50,765 nucleotides of DNA, from the NCBI GenBank assembly GCA_018336035.1, contig JAGXRD010000031.1, positions 1 through 50,765 of the forward strand. The letters run 5' to 3'. The translations under genes and the position numbers were made by a program. This DNA is from Alphaproteobacteria bacterium (GTDB taxonomy: Bacteria; Pseudomonadota; Alphaproteobacteria; Ferrovibrionales; Ferrovibrionaceae). The notes under the pieces are model-generated. The model was not told where the DNA came from, did no database searches, and saw only the letters and a program-made list of their open reading frames with translations. This document shows positions 10,001-18,110 of the stretch, one piece after another. How positions within the stretch are numbered: the stretch's first letter is position 1; each line of letters opens with the position of its first letter.

Positions 10001-11077
10001 ATCAGAACCTATACGGCGTTCCTCACCGCCGCGCAGGCGCTGTTCGATCGGTTCGGCCCGGTGGCCGACCCCTATATGACCCTCGTCGGCTACTTCAACT
10101 CGCTGCGAGAACTCGGAGGGATGAAGCGTCTGGCCGAAGACGACGTCCAAACGCGTTCCTTCCGTGTCGATATGAGCCTGGTGGACCGACCGGGGCTCGC
10201 GCAGCGGCGGGTCGAGGAAATCAGCGAACTGACATCGCGGGTCTCCAGTCAGGACATCCCGAGATATCTCGATCAGCTCGAGGTTCCTTTCGATGGCACC
10301 TTCGACCCGGCACTAGGCAAATGGGTGACCAATAAGAAGCCAGGGGAGGCCCGGCCGATTGATGCGGTTCTCGCGACGAACATGCTGTCGGTTGGTGTCG
10401 ACGTGAACCGTCTCGGAGTGATGGTCGTAAACGGCCAACCCAAGGGAACGGCCGAGTACATCCAGGCGACCAGCCGTGTGGGCCGAACGCCGCCAGGACT
10501 GGTGGCCACTGTGCTGACGTGGGCGCGGCCTCGGGACTTGTCACATTACGAGACCTTCGAGCATTACCACGCGACCTTCTATCAGCACGTCGAAGCTCAA
10601 TCCGTCACCCCGTTCTCGCCACGGGCGTTGGACCGAGGGCTTACCGGCGCGATGCTCTCCATCATGCGTCACACCTACGCTCCCTTCGCCGCAAACGACG
10701 GCGCGGGCGCCATGAACAGTCCTAGCCGCAAAGAGATGTTGGATACGATAGGCGCCGTCGCCGCTCGCACCTGGGAAGTCACGGAAGATTCGGGGAAGAA
10801 GACCCTGACCGAAGCCGAGATGAAGAGCCGCGCAGACGATTGGGCCAATGAAGCGGGTGTCGGCGGCCGCACGCTCGTCTACCAGAAGCACGGCGCAGGA
10901 CCCACCGCCTATCCGCTGCTTTCGGCGCCGGGCATCAAGCCTTGGACCGATTGGACGGTCCCGATGTCCATGCGCGAAGTCGAGCCTGGTGTCAGACTCG
11001 TGATGGAGGACGACCGTTCGACGAGTGATCCGACTTGGAGACCGCGGGTGACGCAGCCCCAGGAGGATCAGCAATGA
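7088..11077 (+). CDS. drmA: DISARM helicase-domain protein DrmA
   Basis: A 1329-residue superfamily 2 helicase-like protein, one of the DISARM core components with DrmB and DrmC. Walker A FPTGGGKTEAY starts at residue 613. A zinc-binding-like pair CPWC near 735 is followed by further cysteines. The Walker B-type box DEFH is at 869-872, and a C-terminal helicase motif set (VGVDVNRLGV, QATSRVGR) follows near 1100-1130. The start ATG lies two bases after the methylase stop, behind a GAGGGGGGC ribosome-binding stretch. In DISARM, DrmA works with DrmB in recognising and acting on incoming DNA. Motifs look intact and length fits the family. The stop overlaps the drmB start. Confidence 0.93.
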   Translation: MADLNATTDPSVNAWILKGAPESPRYSVRIKVESITHGAIEEGHWGVVLDDGGNVSEVGRILRIRTDLDGATIHFDHRHAVDPSVPLTDLGLTAPTGPATRLPWDEFLRILQLLGVSDPSAVPLIDDVVYTRDLLELAVCDDLLGPAGGPHELIKDMSVRDRYLVGKLAPRRPDVDQTARVEPASAADEAGDLEDERTAPLHEPGAEFASASGRVEPEDDALDEIDTTNNQSLVPSSMGLTFCVAPDVENLAVDARWGRYERVPNDEHDIVKTRKNRQTGREEDVKVKVWRRIPCGGVVTVPLVDGPIKPSTPDPDQPDVRLQGTVRTNKKGERLVTLFLVNGQLEPDDNKDRTWLFQPEITVEAPDDHADKSVFRRRPSNEVVVDDPEYDRLALIYRNRLEFAVGHGVSVHADTTRGDPTKAHRVRTQIIPRYEVAVTETPGLDPRDRPAMRRMVDEGWLDMTRLAEMAPDALRDALSCLVDDYSVWIGEQKARLESEITGFDTPGKDVVARCVEILRRLREGMDTLFADPKALEAFRFANRSMAMQRVRSIYALKRRRNEAVDVTTLDVPKNRSWRPFQLAFLLLSIPSLADPAHPDRTKPVEAFADLLWFPTGGGKTEAYLGVAAFAMAMRRLKNDLGGLDASRGLAVIMRYTLRLLTLQQFQRATALLCAMEVIRRTDEKTWGKEPFTLGLWVGNRVTPGTTEASHQAVEAIRNNDRNKAGIASPAQLTSCPWCGSEISGGRDIQVDRIAGRTLIHCGDKLGNCDFSKAKSNGQPHPGLPVKVVDEEIYHRPPTMMIATVDKFAMMAWRPEVRNLFGRVEQECGRHGLLWPSHDCGTGHRARGVYPAASVKPVRAIRPPDLIIQDEFHLISGPLGTMVGLYETAVDELSSWVLGDEKVRPKVVASTATVRRADDQVRNVFMRRISVFPPSGLDVEDNFFSVQRPIREKPGRRYMGICAPGSSRPAVLIRTYTAFLTAAQALFDRFGPVADPYMTLVGYFNSLRELGGMKRLAEDDVQTRSFRVDMSLVDRPGLAQRRVEEISELTSRVSSQDIPRYLDQLEVPFDGTFDPALGKWVTNKKPGEARPIDAVLATNMLSVGVDVNRLGVMVVNGQPKGTAEYIQATSRVGRTPPGLVATVLTWARPRDLSHYETFEHYHATFYQHVEAQSVTPFSPRALDRGLTGAMLSIMRHTYAPFAANDGAGAMNSPSRKEMLDTIGAVAARTWEVTEDSGKKTLTEAEMKSRADDWANEAGVGGRTLVYQKHGAGPTAYPLLSAPGIKPWTDWTVPMSMREVEPGVRLVMEDDRSTSDPTWRPRVTQPQEDQQ
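11061..11066 (+). promoter_or_regulatory. Shine-Dalgarno site fixing the drmB start
   Basis: AGGAGG lies 7 bases before the ATG at 11074, which itself overlaps the drmA stop as ATGA. This favours 11074 over an upstream in-frame ATG at 11035 that lies inside drmA and has no such site. Confidence 0.8.
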
Positions 11078-12915
11078 GCAGGACACCCGTAGGAGAAATT
11101 CGACCGAGCCAGTTGCTTTGGACCTACGGCCCGGGAGCCTTGATCGACCTCCCGAACATGTCCGTGGTCACGATGGGGATAGACCGCTGGGAGAAAGACA
11201 GGTGTCAGCCGATCCAAGAGGCACGGTTGCTCGCCAACGTCCGGGGCGTGCTCGGACCCCAAGTCGAATCATTGCGTATGCCGCCCGTGGGCGAAAGGGA
11301 CATCACAGACCCATTTTCGGCCGCCGCGCTGGTTGGCGCACCCGTCAAGCCCTTCCCGCGTTGGCTGCGCTGCGTGAAATGCGGCTTGCTATCGCCCTAT
11401 GACGCCGGCTTGTTCAAGTTGAAGGAAAACAGGTATCGGCCCGAACTGACGCGTTTCGTCCATGAGGGCTGTCGTGGATCGAACAATGATCAAAGGGCCA
11501 GGGATGCCGATGCCGTCCCGGCACGCTTTCTCACGGCGTGTCGGGCTGGCCACCTGGACGACTTTGCCTGGCACTGGTTCGTTCACGGTGGACCTAGCAC
11601 CTGTCGTGCGACGCTGCGGTTCTTCGAGAGCGGCGCATCACTTCAAACCGAGAACCTGTGGGTCAAATGCGATGGCTGCGGCGCATCGAAGAACATGGCG
11701 CAGGCTTTTGGTCAGGCAGGTCGAGACAACCTACCAGCCTGCCGAGGGCGACATCCGCACGTGGATCGCTTTGAGGACGATTGCACCGAGGAAGCTCGCG
11801 CAATTCTCCTAGGCGCAACCAATAGCTGGTTCCCAGTCACACTCTCGGTTCTCGCCATCCCACAAGAGGGAAGCCCCCTGGCGCAACTGGTCGCGGATGG
11901 CTGGACATTCTTTGAAGATGTCAATTCGGCAGCGGAAGTGGCGTTCGTCGTCAAGACCCTGAAGAAGACGGCTCAGCTGCCTGGCATCGAGCAGTTCACT
12001 GACGAGCAGATTTGGTCCGCAATCGAAACCCATCGCAATGGCGGGTCGGGCGTCGAACAGAGCGACCTCAAAGGGCCGGAATGGGATGTGCTTACGGCCG
12101 AGAACCCGCCCACCGAATATCCGCATTTCATGAGCAAAAAGGTCGGTGTTCCCTCGGGCTTCGGTTCGTCGATCATACGTGTTCTGCTGCTGGAACGGCT
12201 TCGTGAGGTGAATGCCCTTCTCGGATTCACGAGGGTCGAGTCCCCTGACGAAGGCACTGGAGATGGGGCGGCCCCAAGGGCCCCGCTCGCAAATGCGGCT
12301 CCGAGCTGGGTGCCTGCCACCCAGGTTCATGGGGAAGGCATTTTCATTCGTTTCGATGCGGACGCGCTGAAGGCTTGGGCAGACAAGGATTCTGTAAAGA
12401 CCCTCGACGCCCGGCTACGACAAGGCCACCGCGGTTGGCGGCAAAAACGGAACCTCGACCCTGGCCAGGGTTATCCAGGCGTTCGCTACGTCATGCTACA
12501 CACCCTCGCGCACATGCTGATCCGGGAACTGGCCTTGGAGTGCGGCTACAACGCCGCGAGCATCCGTGAGCGCATATATGCAGACGTCGAGGACGGCAGC
12601 GATCAAGCCGGATTTCTCATCTACACGGCTGCAGCAGACTCCGATGGCACTCTCGGGGGGCTCGTAGAGCTAGGAAAGCCTGAAAATCTCGGGCGCCTTC
12701 TGCGCCAAGCACTGGATCGCGCCCATATCTGCGCCTCCGATCCACTCTGTTCAGAACACGATCCGAGCAAGGACCAGTCACTTCACGGCGCGGCATGTCA
12801 CGCCTGTTCATTCGTCTCGGAAACATCCTGTGAGCGGGGAAATCGCCACCTCGATCGTTCCCTCGTGGTGCCCACCCTCGAAAATCCCCATGCAGCATTC
12901 TTCGGGACCGTCTGA
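11074..12915 (+). CDS. drmB: DISARM DUF1998 protein DrmB
   Basis: A 613-residue DUF1998 (MrfB/DrmB-type) protein that partners the DrmA helicase in DISARM. The N-terminal GEIRPSQ segment and a GPGALIDLP motif match the family. Cysteine pairs at 100/103 (CVKCG) and 199/202 (CDGCG) look like zinc sites. A C-terminal cysteine cluster near 550-590 (CASDPLC, CHACSF, SCERGNR) is the hallmark of DUF1998. The start chosen is the ATG overlapping the drmA stop, with AGGAGG just upstream. The last base of its stop is the first base of drmC. No enzymatic motif of its own is visible, and the role is inferred from the family and operon. Confidence 0.92.
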   Translation: MSRTPVGEIRPSQLLWTYGPGALIDLPNMSVVTMGIDRWEKDRCQPIQEARLLANVRGVLGPQVESLRMPPVGERDITDPFSAAALVGAPVKPFPRWLRCVKCGLLSPYDAGLFKLKENRYRPELTRFVHEGCRGSNNDQRARDADAVPARFLTACRAGHLDDFAWHWFVHGGPSTCRATLRFFESGASLQTENLWVKCDGCGASKNMAQAFGQAGRDNLPACRGRHPHVDRFEDDCTEEARAILLGATNSWFPVTLSVLAIPQEGSPLAQLVADGWTFFEDVNSAAEVAFVVKTLKKTAQLPGIEQFTDEQIWSAIETHRNGGSGVEQSDLKGPEWDVLTAENPPTEYPHFMSKKVGVPSGFGSSIIRVLLLERLREVNALLGFTRVESPDEGTGDGAAPRAPLANAAPSWVPATQVHGEGIFIRFDADALKAWADKDSVKTLDARLRQGHRGWRQKRNLDPGQGYPGVRYVMLHTLAHMLIRELALECGYNAASIRERIYADVEDGSDQAGFLIYTAAADSDGTLGGLVELGKPENLGRLLRQALDRAHICASDPLCSEHDPSKDQSLHGAACHACSFVSETSCERGNRHLDRSLVVPTLENPHAAFFGTV

Positions 12916-13676
12916 TGGAAGCGGTACTGATTGCGGCCATAGACCTCGTGGCCATGTTATCTCCGTCGAGGATCGAAGCCCTCGCCGCTCGTGTCCGTGG
13001 CTTGATACCAGTCGAGCGAGACGGAAGCCTGCACCAGCTCGTGAGAACGCCGGCTGCTCGCGCAGCGCTTGACCGCTTGATCACCGCCTGGAAACAGACA
13101 GAAATATCAGGCGATGTGCTGGCCGGCATCTTGGTCGGCGCGGCCTTCGCCCACCAACATGCGCAGCGCGAGTGCAGTGTCGAGTTCGTCTGGACGGGGC
13201 CGACGACACCTTTCGTAGCCACCCGTCGCACAGAGCAGGTTCTCTTGGATTTGATCAGTCACGCCCAGAGTGAATTATTTATCGTGAGCTTCGTCGCATA
13301 TGACGTCTCTTCAGTGGTGGACGCACTGAATGCTGCAGCGGCTCGCGGCGTTGCCATCCGTATTCTGCTGGAGACGTCGACGAGCCATGGTGGAAGTTTA
13401 TCCATTGATCCTATCGCTACGATGCGGCGCTGTGTGCCCTCGGCGGCTTTGTATGTCTGGACTGACCGTCCGGAGCCGTTCACCGATGGAAAGGTTCACG
13501 CGAAAGTCGCTATTGCCGATAGCAATATAGCATTCTTGACTAGCGCAAACCTGACTGGACACGCCCTCGAAAGAAACATGGAGGCGGGAGTTTTGATTCG
13601 CGGAGGGAGTGTATCAGTCGGCTTGCAAGCGCATCTGTATGCTTTGATCGAGACCAAGGTTATTCGAGGGGCGTAG
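12915..13676 (+). CDS. drmC: DISARM phospholipase D-like protein DrmC
   Basis: A 253-residue protein with one phospholipase D HKD motif: H195, K197 and D202 in HAKVAIAD, followed by LTSANLTGHALERNMEAGV, the usual downstream segment. The N-terminal half is a DrmC-specific region without a second full HKD motif, so activity would need dimerisation, as for single-motif PLD nucleases. It starts one base inside the drmB stop (TGATG) and ends the operon. DrmC is a conserved DISARM member but has been reported as less essential than DrmA, DrmB and the methylase. A 7-bp-stem hairpin covers the stop codon. The order drmD-drmMI-drmA-drmB-drmC is that of class 1 DISARM. Confidence 0.9.
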   Translation: MEAVLIAAIDLVAMLSPSRIEALAARVRGLIPVERDGSLHQLVRTPAARAALDRLITAWKQTEISGDVLAGILVGAAFAHQHAQRECSVEFVWTGPTTPFVATRRTEQVLLDLISHAQSELFIVSFVAYDVSSVVDALNAAAARGVAIRILLETSTSHGGSLSIDPIATMRRCVPSAALYVWTDRPEPFTDGKVHAKVAIADSNIAFLTSANLTGHALERNMEAGVLIRGGSVSVGLQAHLYALIETKVIRGA

Positions 13677-13692
13677 AGTGTTCATACTCTAC
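13673..13692 (+). terminator. hairpin over the drmC stop, possible terminator
   Basis: GTAGAGT at 13673-13679 pairs perfectly with ACTCTAC at 13686-13692 across a 6-base loop and includes the drmC TAG. No clean T-run follows, so it may only be a weak terminator or 3' end stabiliser. The rest of 13693-13843, between convergent genes, is AT-rich. Confidence 0.35.
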
Positions 13693-13814
13693 CGCTCGTA
13701 CTATGGGAATAGTTTTCGTCGTCGCAACGGAAGAGGCGCGCAAAAATCGAAGTAGCAATTTATTTCCTTCAAGAACTCAGTACATTTTACATCATTTCTA
13801 CTGACCAGTATTAA

Positions 13815-13828
13815 AGAAGACAAATCTA
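13815..13828. repeat. direct repeat copy 1 flanking the DUF4238 gene
   Basis: The 14-mer AGAAGACAAATCTA recurs at 15034-15047. Imperfect similarity continues for about another 23 bases (to near 13851 and 15070), giving about 29 matches in 37 by hand. The two copies bracket the DUF4238 gene, and this copy runs into its stop codon. Confidence 0.6.
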
Positions 13829-13843
13829 CTAAGGTAATTCGGC

Positions 13844-14848
13844 CTAGCCCCAGTATGTCCGAGGGAAGGGCGAGCGAGCACCGCCTTCGTCCCGCAACTG
13901 AAGCGGGCTCCAGTCCGTGAATATGTGCTCGTGGCACCGTATCTCGGCCTTGGCTCCCAGCGCGTATCTGAACCCATAATGTGGCGCAATAATCTGGCTT
14001 CTTGCGTTGAGAAGCTGATAGGCATTGATCATCGCTACGCGTTCCGTGTCAGCGGATTCCACCTTCGGCAGTCCTGATGTACGGCCGAATAACGTGAGCT
14101 CTTTCGATAACGGAAAAAGCATCAGGGTATTTTTATCGTTAAGACGAGGTGGTGGCCTATTCAGATTGTCCTCTCGTTGAGCCCACAGCATGAATAGCGG
14201 GCGATCGGAGGTAATGAATGGTGCCCTTGCGGGATCAGTTCGTATGACGGTCCAGACCCGATCAAAGAAGTAAGGCAGGACATCCTCGAAGTGCTGGAGC
14301 TCGAGCCGATTGAGGTACGACCTGTCGACGACTAAGCGGAATTTTCCGCTTTCCACATAGTCGCGCACCTGCTCGTATGTGACTTCTTCACCGACAGGCT
14401 CTCCAGCTTCTCTCATTCTCTGGACCTGGGTATTCCATTGATCCTTGGACTCCAGCGCAAGCAGGACCGCGGCATGATGATTTTCGCCCACACTATGGGC
14501 AATAGAATCTCGGGTGCTGGGATGACGAACAAGCGACATCGCCATGAGGTTAAGCACGTATGTCAGGTCGTCTTCGCTGGTGATGGCCTGGGACATGATG
14601 ATGCGGCCTAAGGTGCCATCGAGCTCGCTTTCGAATTCGGCTAGTTGCATCTCCAGAAAATTTGGATCTACACCCTCTGCCTCAATCCGGTTGAAGTCCC
14701 GCATGGAAGCAACATTCCGCGGCCTGGTTGGAAACTGCCGTCTCCGTACCAAGTCCCACACCTGCAGCATGGAATCCTTGCTGCGAGTTTCCGCAAAACC
14801 CTTCAGGTAGCATTGCGGAATGTAATGATGATTCCGAGTTTTGCTCAT
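13844..14848 (-). CDS. DUF4238 family protein
   Basis: A 334-residue protein opening with MSKTRNHHYIPQCYLKGF. The HHYIPQ-xYLxGF start is the signature of DUF4238. Family function is unknown, and members are often found in accessory islands. A later segment ITSDRPLF is also typical. No membrane segment or signal peptide is visible. It is convergent with drmC and divergent from the TIR-ATPase gene. It lies between two copies of an imperfect direct repeat, so it may have been inserted or duplicated as a small cassette between the defence genes. A toxic or defensive role is only a guess from position. Confidence 0.75.
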   Translation of the reverse strand: MSKTRNHHYIPQCYLKGFAETRSKDSMLQVWDLVRRRQFPTRPRNVASMRDFNRIEAEGVDPNFLEMQLAEFESELDGTLGRIIMSQAITSEDDLTYVLNLMAMSLVRHPSTRDSIAHSVGENHHAAVLLALESKDQWNTQVQRMREAGEPVGEEVTYEQVRDYVESGKFRLVVDRSYLNRLELQHFEDVLPYFFDRVWTVIRTDPARAPFITSDRPLFMLWAQREDNLNRPPPRLNDKNTLMLFPLSKELTLFGRTSGLPKVESADTERVAMINAYQLLNARSQIIAPHYGFRYALGAKAEIRCHEHIFTDWSPLQLRDEGGARSPFPRTYWG

Positions 14849-15281
14849 GTAGGGACAACTAGAGTAATACTGCTCTTACACTGCCACTTACCTTTCGATA
14901 ACTCGGTATTCCTTGAACAATCCGAGGGCTTCAAGGCCAGAAGCAGAATTTGACCGCATACTACGCTCCCATCGGGATGTCAGCTTCCGAAAGGCTTAAT
15001 GATTTTTCACAACTTAACTCCTCGCAATACGGGAGAAGACAAATCTATTGGGTGAAGTCGGCTCAGCGCCGTACGTAATGGCATGCAATCGTATGCTAGC
15101 GCGAGCTGGATATTCGACTCACTTATGCTCAATCTCGAATGGAGAGCTTCGTAATCAAGCGTTGAGGCGGTAGAGGGGCGCGGTGCCAGCATCTCCGTTA
15201 ATACGGATCAATCTTATAGATGATTTACTCAACTAGGAATTGCGCTTTTGGTAGAATAGACGTCCGACTCGGGGGGGCGTG
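14849..15281. other. 433-bp intergenic region, divergent promoters expected
   Basis: Non-coding DNA between the leftward DUF4238 gene and the rightward TIR-ATPase gene. It is AT-richer than the DISARM operon and holds the second copy of the flanking direct repeat at 15034-15047. A short antisense frame at 15007-15192 has no recognisable product. No clear -35/-10 pair was found. Confidence 0.5.
15034..15047. repeat. direct repeat copy 2 flanking the DUF4238 gene
   Basis: Identical 14-mer to 13815-13828, with degraded similarity continuing rightwards. It may be an insertion footprint, or a remnant of the 3' end of a second related gene. Confidence 0.6.
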
Positions 15282-17645
15282 ATGACCAAGCCAAAGGCAT
15301 TTGTTGCGTATTCTTCTAAAGACCCGGCTGTGGCAGACATCATATTTGAAGCTGTCCATAAAGCGAACGCACTGCCAATTCCCGTCCAGTTTGAGCCGTG
15401 GCCCTTTAACGATGTACCGGGTGCCGTACTCATCTCGCCGATTCTTGAAAAGATCGATGAGTCACCGTTCATCGTCGCTGATATCACGTATTTGAATCTG
15501 AACGTGTTGTACGAAATTGGCTTTGCGGTTGGGAAAGGAAAGCGTGCATTTTTAGTCCGGAGCAAGAATATTGAAGGTGACAAGGTTGTCGCAAAGCAAG
15601 CAGGTATCTTTGATACGCTTGGATATCACGAATTTGAAAGCGCGGATGATCTAAAAAGCCGACTTGCGGCGCATATCGAGGACAGACCTCTTGCGATTCC
15701 ACAGGGACTTGATCGAAAGGCACCAATTTACATTGTTGAGCCCCCGGTTCGTGGAGAGGCAATTGCTCACATCGTATCTAGGGTAAAGAAGGCAGGTTTC
15801 CGTTATCGCAGTTTCAACCCAGGCGAAGACGTGCGTTTATCTGCAACCGACGCTATTCGGCAGATTGCTTCATCATCCGGTGTCGTGATCCCTTTGCAGG
15901 ATAGTTCGTCCGGTGAGGCGAGAACCCACAATATTCGAGCTGCATTCACAGCAGGGTTAGCCGAAGGGATGAGGCGTCCGACGCTCTTGTTGGCTCCTGC
16001 CGGATATGAGGCACCCTTAGATTTTCGGGATTCAGTTGCTTTCTACAAGCACCCGCATGATATTGCGGCTGCGATCGCAGAATTTTGTCCACGCGTCGTC
16101 AGCTACCTCACGCAGCTGGAGCCGACGGCAATATATGACGCGAGTTCTCTGCGGGATCTTAGCATTGGAGATCCTACGGCAGAAAATGAGATGACCACGC
16201 TGCAGAAGTATTTTCTGAAAACTGATCAGTACCAGCGAGCCTTGCGCGGTGAAGTGAATCTTGTTGTCGGCAGGAAAGGCTCTGGTAAGACAGCTTTGTT
16301 TATTAGCGTTAGAGATAAAATCCGCTCAGATAAGCGCAATATCGTAGTTGATCTTAAGCCGGAGGGGTATCAGCTGATAAAGCTGAAGGAGGATATTTTA
16401 TCTTATCTCTCTGAAGGCGCGCGGCAGCATCTCATTACTGCATTCTGGGAATATTTAATTTTATTAGAAGTGGCGTATAAGCTGCTCGAAAAGGATCAGT
16501 ATATCTATAAGCATAATCACGAGATTTATGACCTCTATTTAACCCTACAGGCAACGTATAGAAAAAGTGACTTTGCATCCGAAGGTGACTTCTCGGAACG
16601 ATTACTTACTTTGTCCCAAAAACTGGCTTCTACGTATCGAGAGAAGTTTGGGAAAACTGACAATCAACGGCTTACCTCGGAAGACATAACGGAGCTTTTA
16701 CATAGTCACGATCTGCGCAAACTCATTGAGTTAATTTCGGAGTATTTGAAGCACAAGGAGTCAGTTTGGATTCTCTTCGACAATCTCGATAAGGGCTGGA
16801 GTACGCAAGGGGTCGAGGTCATTGATACCATTGTGCTTCGCTGTCTAATCGACGCTGGGCGTAAAGTTGAGCGAGAAATGCGGCGAGATGGTCATGCCTT
16901 CAATTGCATCATATTCGTTCGGAACGATGTTTACGATCACTTGATGAAGAATAGTGCAGATTACGGCAAAGAGATGCGGGCGACGTTGGATTGGACTGAT
17001 GTAGATCTTCTGAAAGAAATGTTGCGGCTACGATTTGTCTCTGGTCTTGACGGGAAAGTCGAGAAGATGCCATTCGAGAATATTTGGCCACAAGTTTGTG
17101 TTCCTCATTTTCAAGGAGAAGAGACCTCGGCATATTTTATAGAACGTTGCCTGATGAGGCCGCGAAATCTATTGAAGATTTTTAATCATTGCCGAGGTTT
17201 TGCTACGAATTTCAGTCGCCAAAAGATCGATACAACCGATATTGACAAAGGATTGAGGGCCTATTCGCAAGATTTGGTGAGCGAACTAGACCATGAATTA
17301 ACTGACGTCTTTCCCACAGCACGGAGCATCTTGTACAAATTTGTTGATGCACCGTCAGAGCTGACCCGCGCCAGACTTTTTTCGATTATCGGATCAACAG
17401 ATTTCCCCGTCGGTCAGGTTGAGAAAGTTGTCGAGTTCCTACTCTACTACGGAGTCATTGGTATTCGATCGAATGAAAAGGATCATTTTATTTACGACGT
17501 AAACTATAACTTGAAAATGCTAGAAGTGCGGGCCAATCGCGAAGGCGATGCGACTGTTTTTGTAATTAATCCTGCGTTCTGGCCAGCCCTTGGCATTGTT
17601 CCAATTGGCCGTGATGGGGCTAACCAACAAGACTTGTTACTATGA
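15282..17645 (+). CDS. tandem TIR/deoxyribosyltransferase-like P-loop ATPase
   Basis: A 787-residue protein resembling the Sll1717-type P-loop ATPases. Residues 5-135 look like a TIR-like or nucleoside 2-deoxyribosyltransferase-like domain: YSSKD at 10-14 and DITYLNLNVLYEIGFAVGKG near 67-86, with E78 in the catalytic-glutamate position. Residues 145-265 look like a second copy (HNIRAAFTAGLAEGMRRP) in which T replaces that glutamate. A P-loop ATPase follows, with Walker A GRKGSGKT at 330-337 and a Walker B-like WILFDNLD near 497. The C-terminal part looks helical. Start: ATG 15282 preferred over the GTG just before it. Codon use is AT-richer than in DISARM. Its place beside DISARM, and a possible nucleotide-hydrolysing domain fused to an ATPase sensor, suggest a defence protein. 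This is inference. Confidence 0.7.
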   Translation: MTKPKAFVAYSSKDPAVADIIFEAVHKANALPIPVQFEPWPFNDVPGAVLISPILEKIDESPFIVADITYLNLNVLYEIGFAVGKGKRAFLVRSKNIEGDKVVAKQAGIFDTLGYHEFESADDLKSRLAAHIEDRPLAIPQGLDRKAPIYIVEPPVRGEAIAHIVSRVKKAGFRYRSFNPGEDVRLSATDAIRQIASSSGVVIPLQDSSSGEARTHNIRAAFTAGLAEGMRRPTLLLAPAGYEAPLDFRDSVAFYKHPHDIAAAIAEFCPRVVSYLTQLEPTAIYDASSLRDLSIGDPTAENEMTTLQKYFLKTDQYQRALRGEVNLVVGRKGSGKTALFISVRDKIRSDKRNIVVDLKPEGYQLIKLKEDILSYLSEGARQHLITAFWEYLILLEVAYKLLEKDQYIYKHNHEIYDLYLTLQATYRKSDFASEGDFSERLLTLSQKLASTYREKFGKTDNQRLTSEDITELLHSHDLRKLIELISEYLKHKESVWILFDNLDKGWSTQGVEVIDTIVLRCLIDAGRKVEREMRRDGHAFNCIIFVRNDVYDHLMKNSADYGKEMRATLDWTDVDLLKEMLRLRFVSGLDGKVEKMPFENIWPQVCVPHFQGEETSAYFIERCLMRPRNLLKIFNHCRGFATNFSRQKIDTTDIDKGLRAYSQDLVSELDHELTDVFPTARSILYKFVDAPSELTRARLFSIIGSTDFPVGQVEKVVEFLLYYGVIGIRSNEKDHFIYDVNYNLKMLEVRANREGDATVFVINPAFWPALGIVPIGRDGANQQDLLL

Positions 17646-17720
17646 TCGAAGTCGGAAGCGCACACCCGCAGTTTACCGAGTAGATTTCTGACGATTGCCC
17701 TCGATGAGGAGAATCTACGG

Positions 17721-17987
17721 TCAGATCTCTGTCAGATCAGTTTTCGAGAAAGATAGGAAGGCGCCGGCGCCGGTCAGATCAGCCAATCGTCGGAGCAGCT
17801 TTTCAGTTTGGTCTTTTCCGATATCCCCCGTCAGCTGCGAGGTCATTCGCATCATACGTGGCCAATCTACCTCCTCAGTAAACTGACCCTCTTTCGCAGC
17901 TTCGGCAGCGATTTCGAATTCAGTCTGGTGGTGGCGCAGCAATCGGCGCCTGTAGTTTTTGATATCGCTCGTTCGCTGTGTGCTCAT
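17721..17987 (-). CDS. small hypothetical protein
   Basis: An 88-residue charged protein that I do not recognise, starting MSTQRTSDIKNYRRRLLRHH. The start is chosen because AGGAGA lies about 8 bases before this ATG; a longer version from 18041 adds 18 residues without support. The middle (EFEIAAEAAKEGQFTEEVDWPRM) is acidic and probably helical, with no membrane segment or signal peptide. It lies just downstream of, and convergent with, the TIR-ATPase gene, and downstream of the pentapeptide gene on the same strand. Function unknown. Confidence 0.55.
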   Translation of the reverse strand: MSTQRTSDIKNYRRRLLRHHQTEFEIAAEAAKEGQFTEEVDWPRMMRMTSQLTGDIGKDQTEKLLRRLADLTGAGAFLSFSKTDLTEI

Positions 17988-18110
17988 CGTCCTATCTCCT
18001 ATGTGATGAGCGGCCTTTTCATGCGGCGGCTCAGTCAGCATTAGCGATTTGACGAAAAACTCACCAAATCCCTGGCTGGTTTTGGGCGTACGCGGAGGAG
18101 GGCAGGGGAA

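Noticed and set aside
15007-15192. 61-codon minus-strand frame upstream of the TIR-ATPase gene
   Set aside because: No ribosome site, no recognisable domain, and it overlaps a direct repeat. More likely non-coding.
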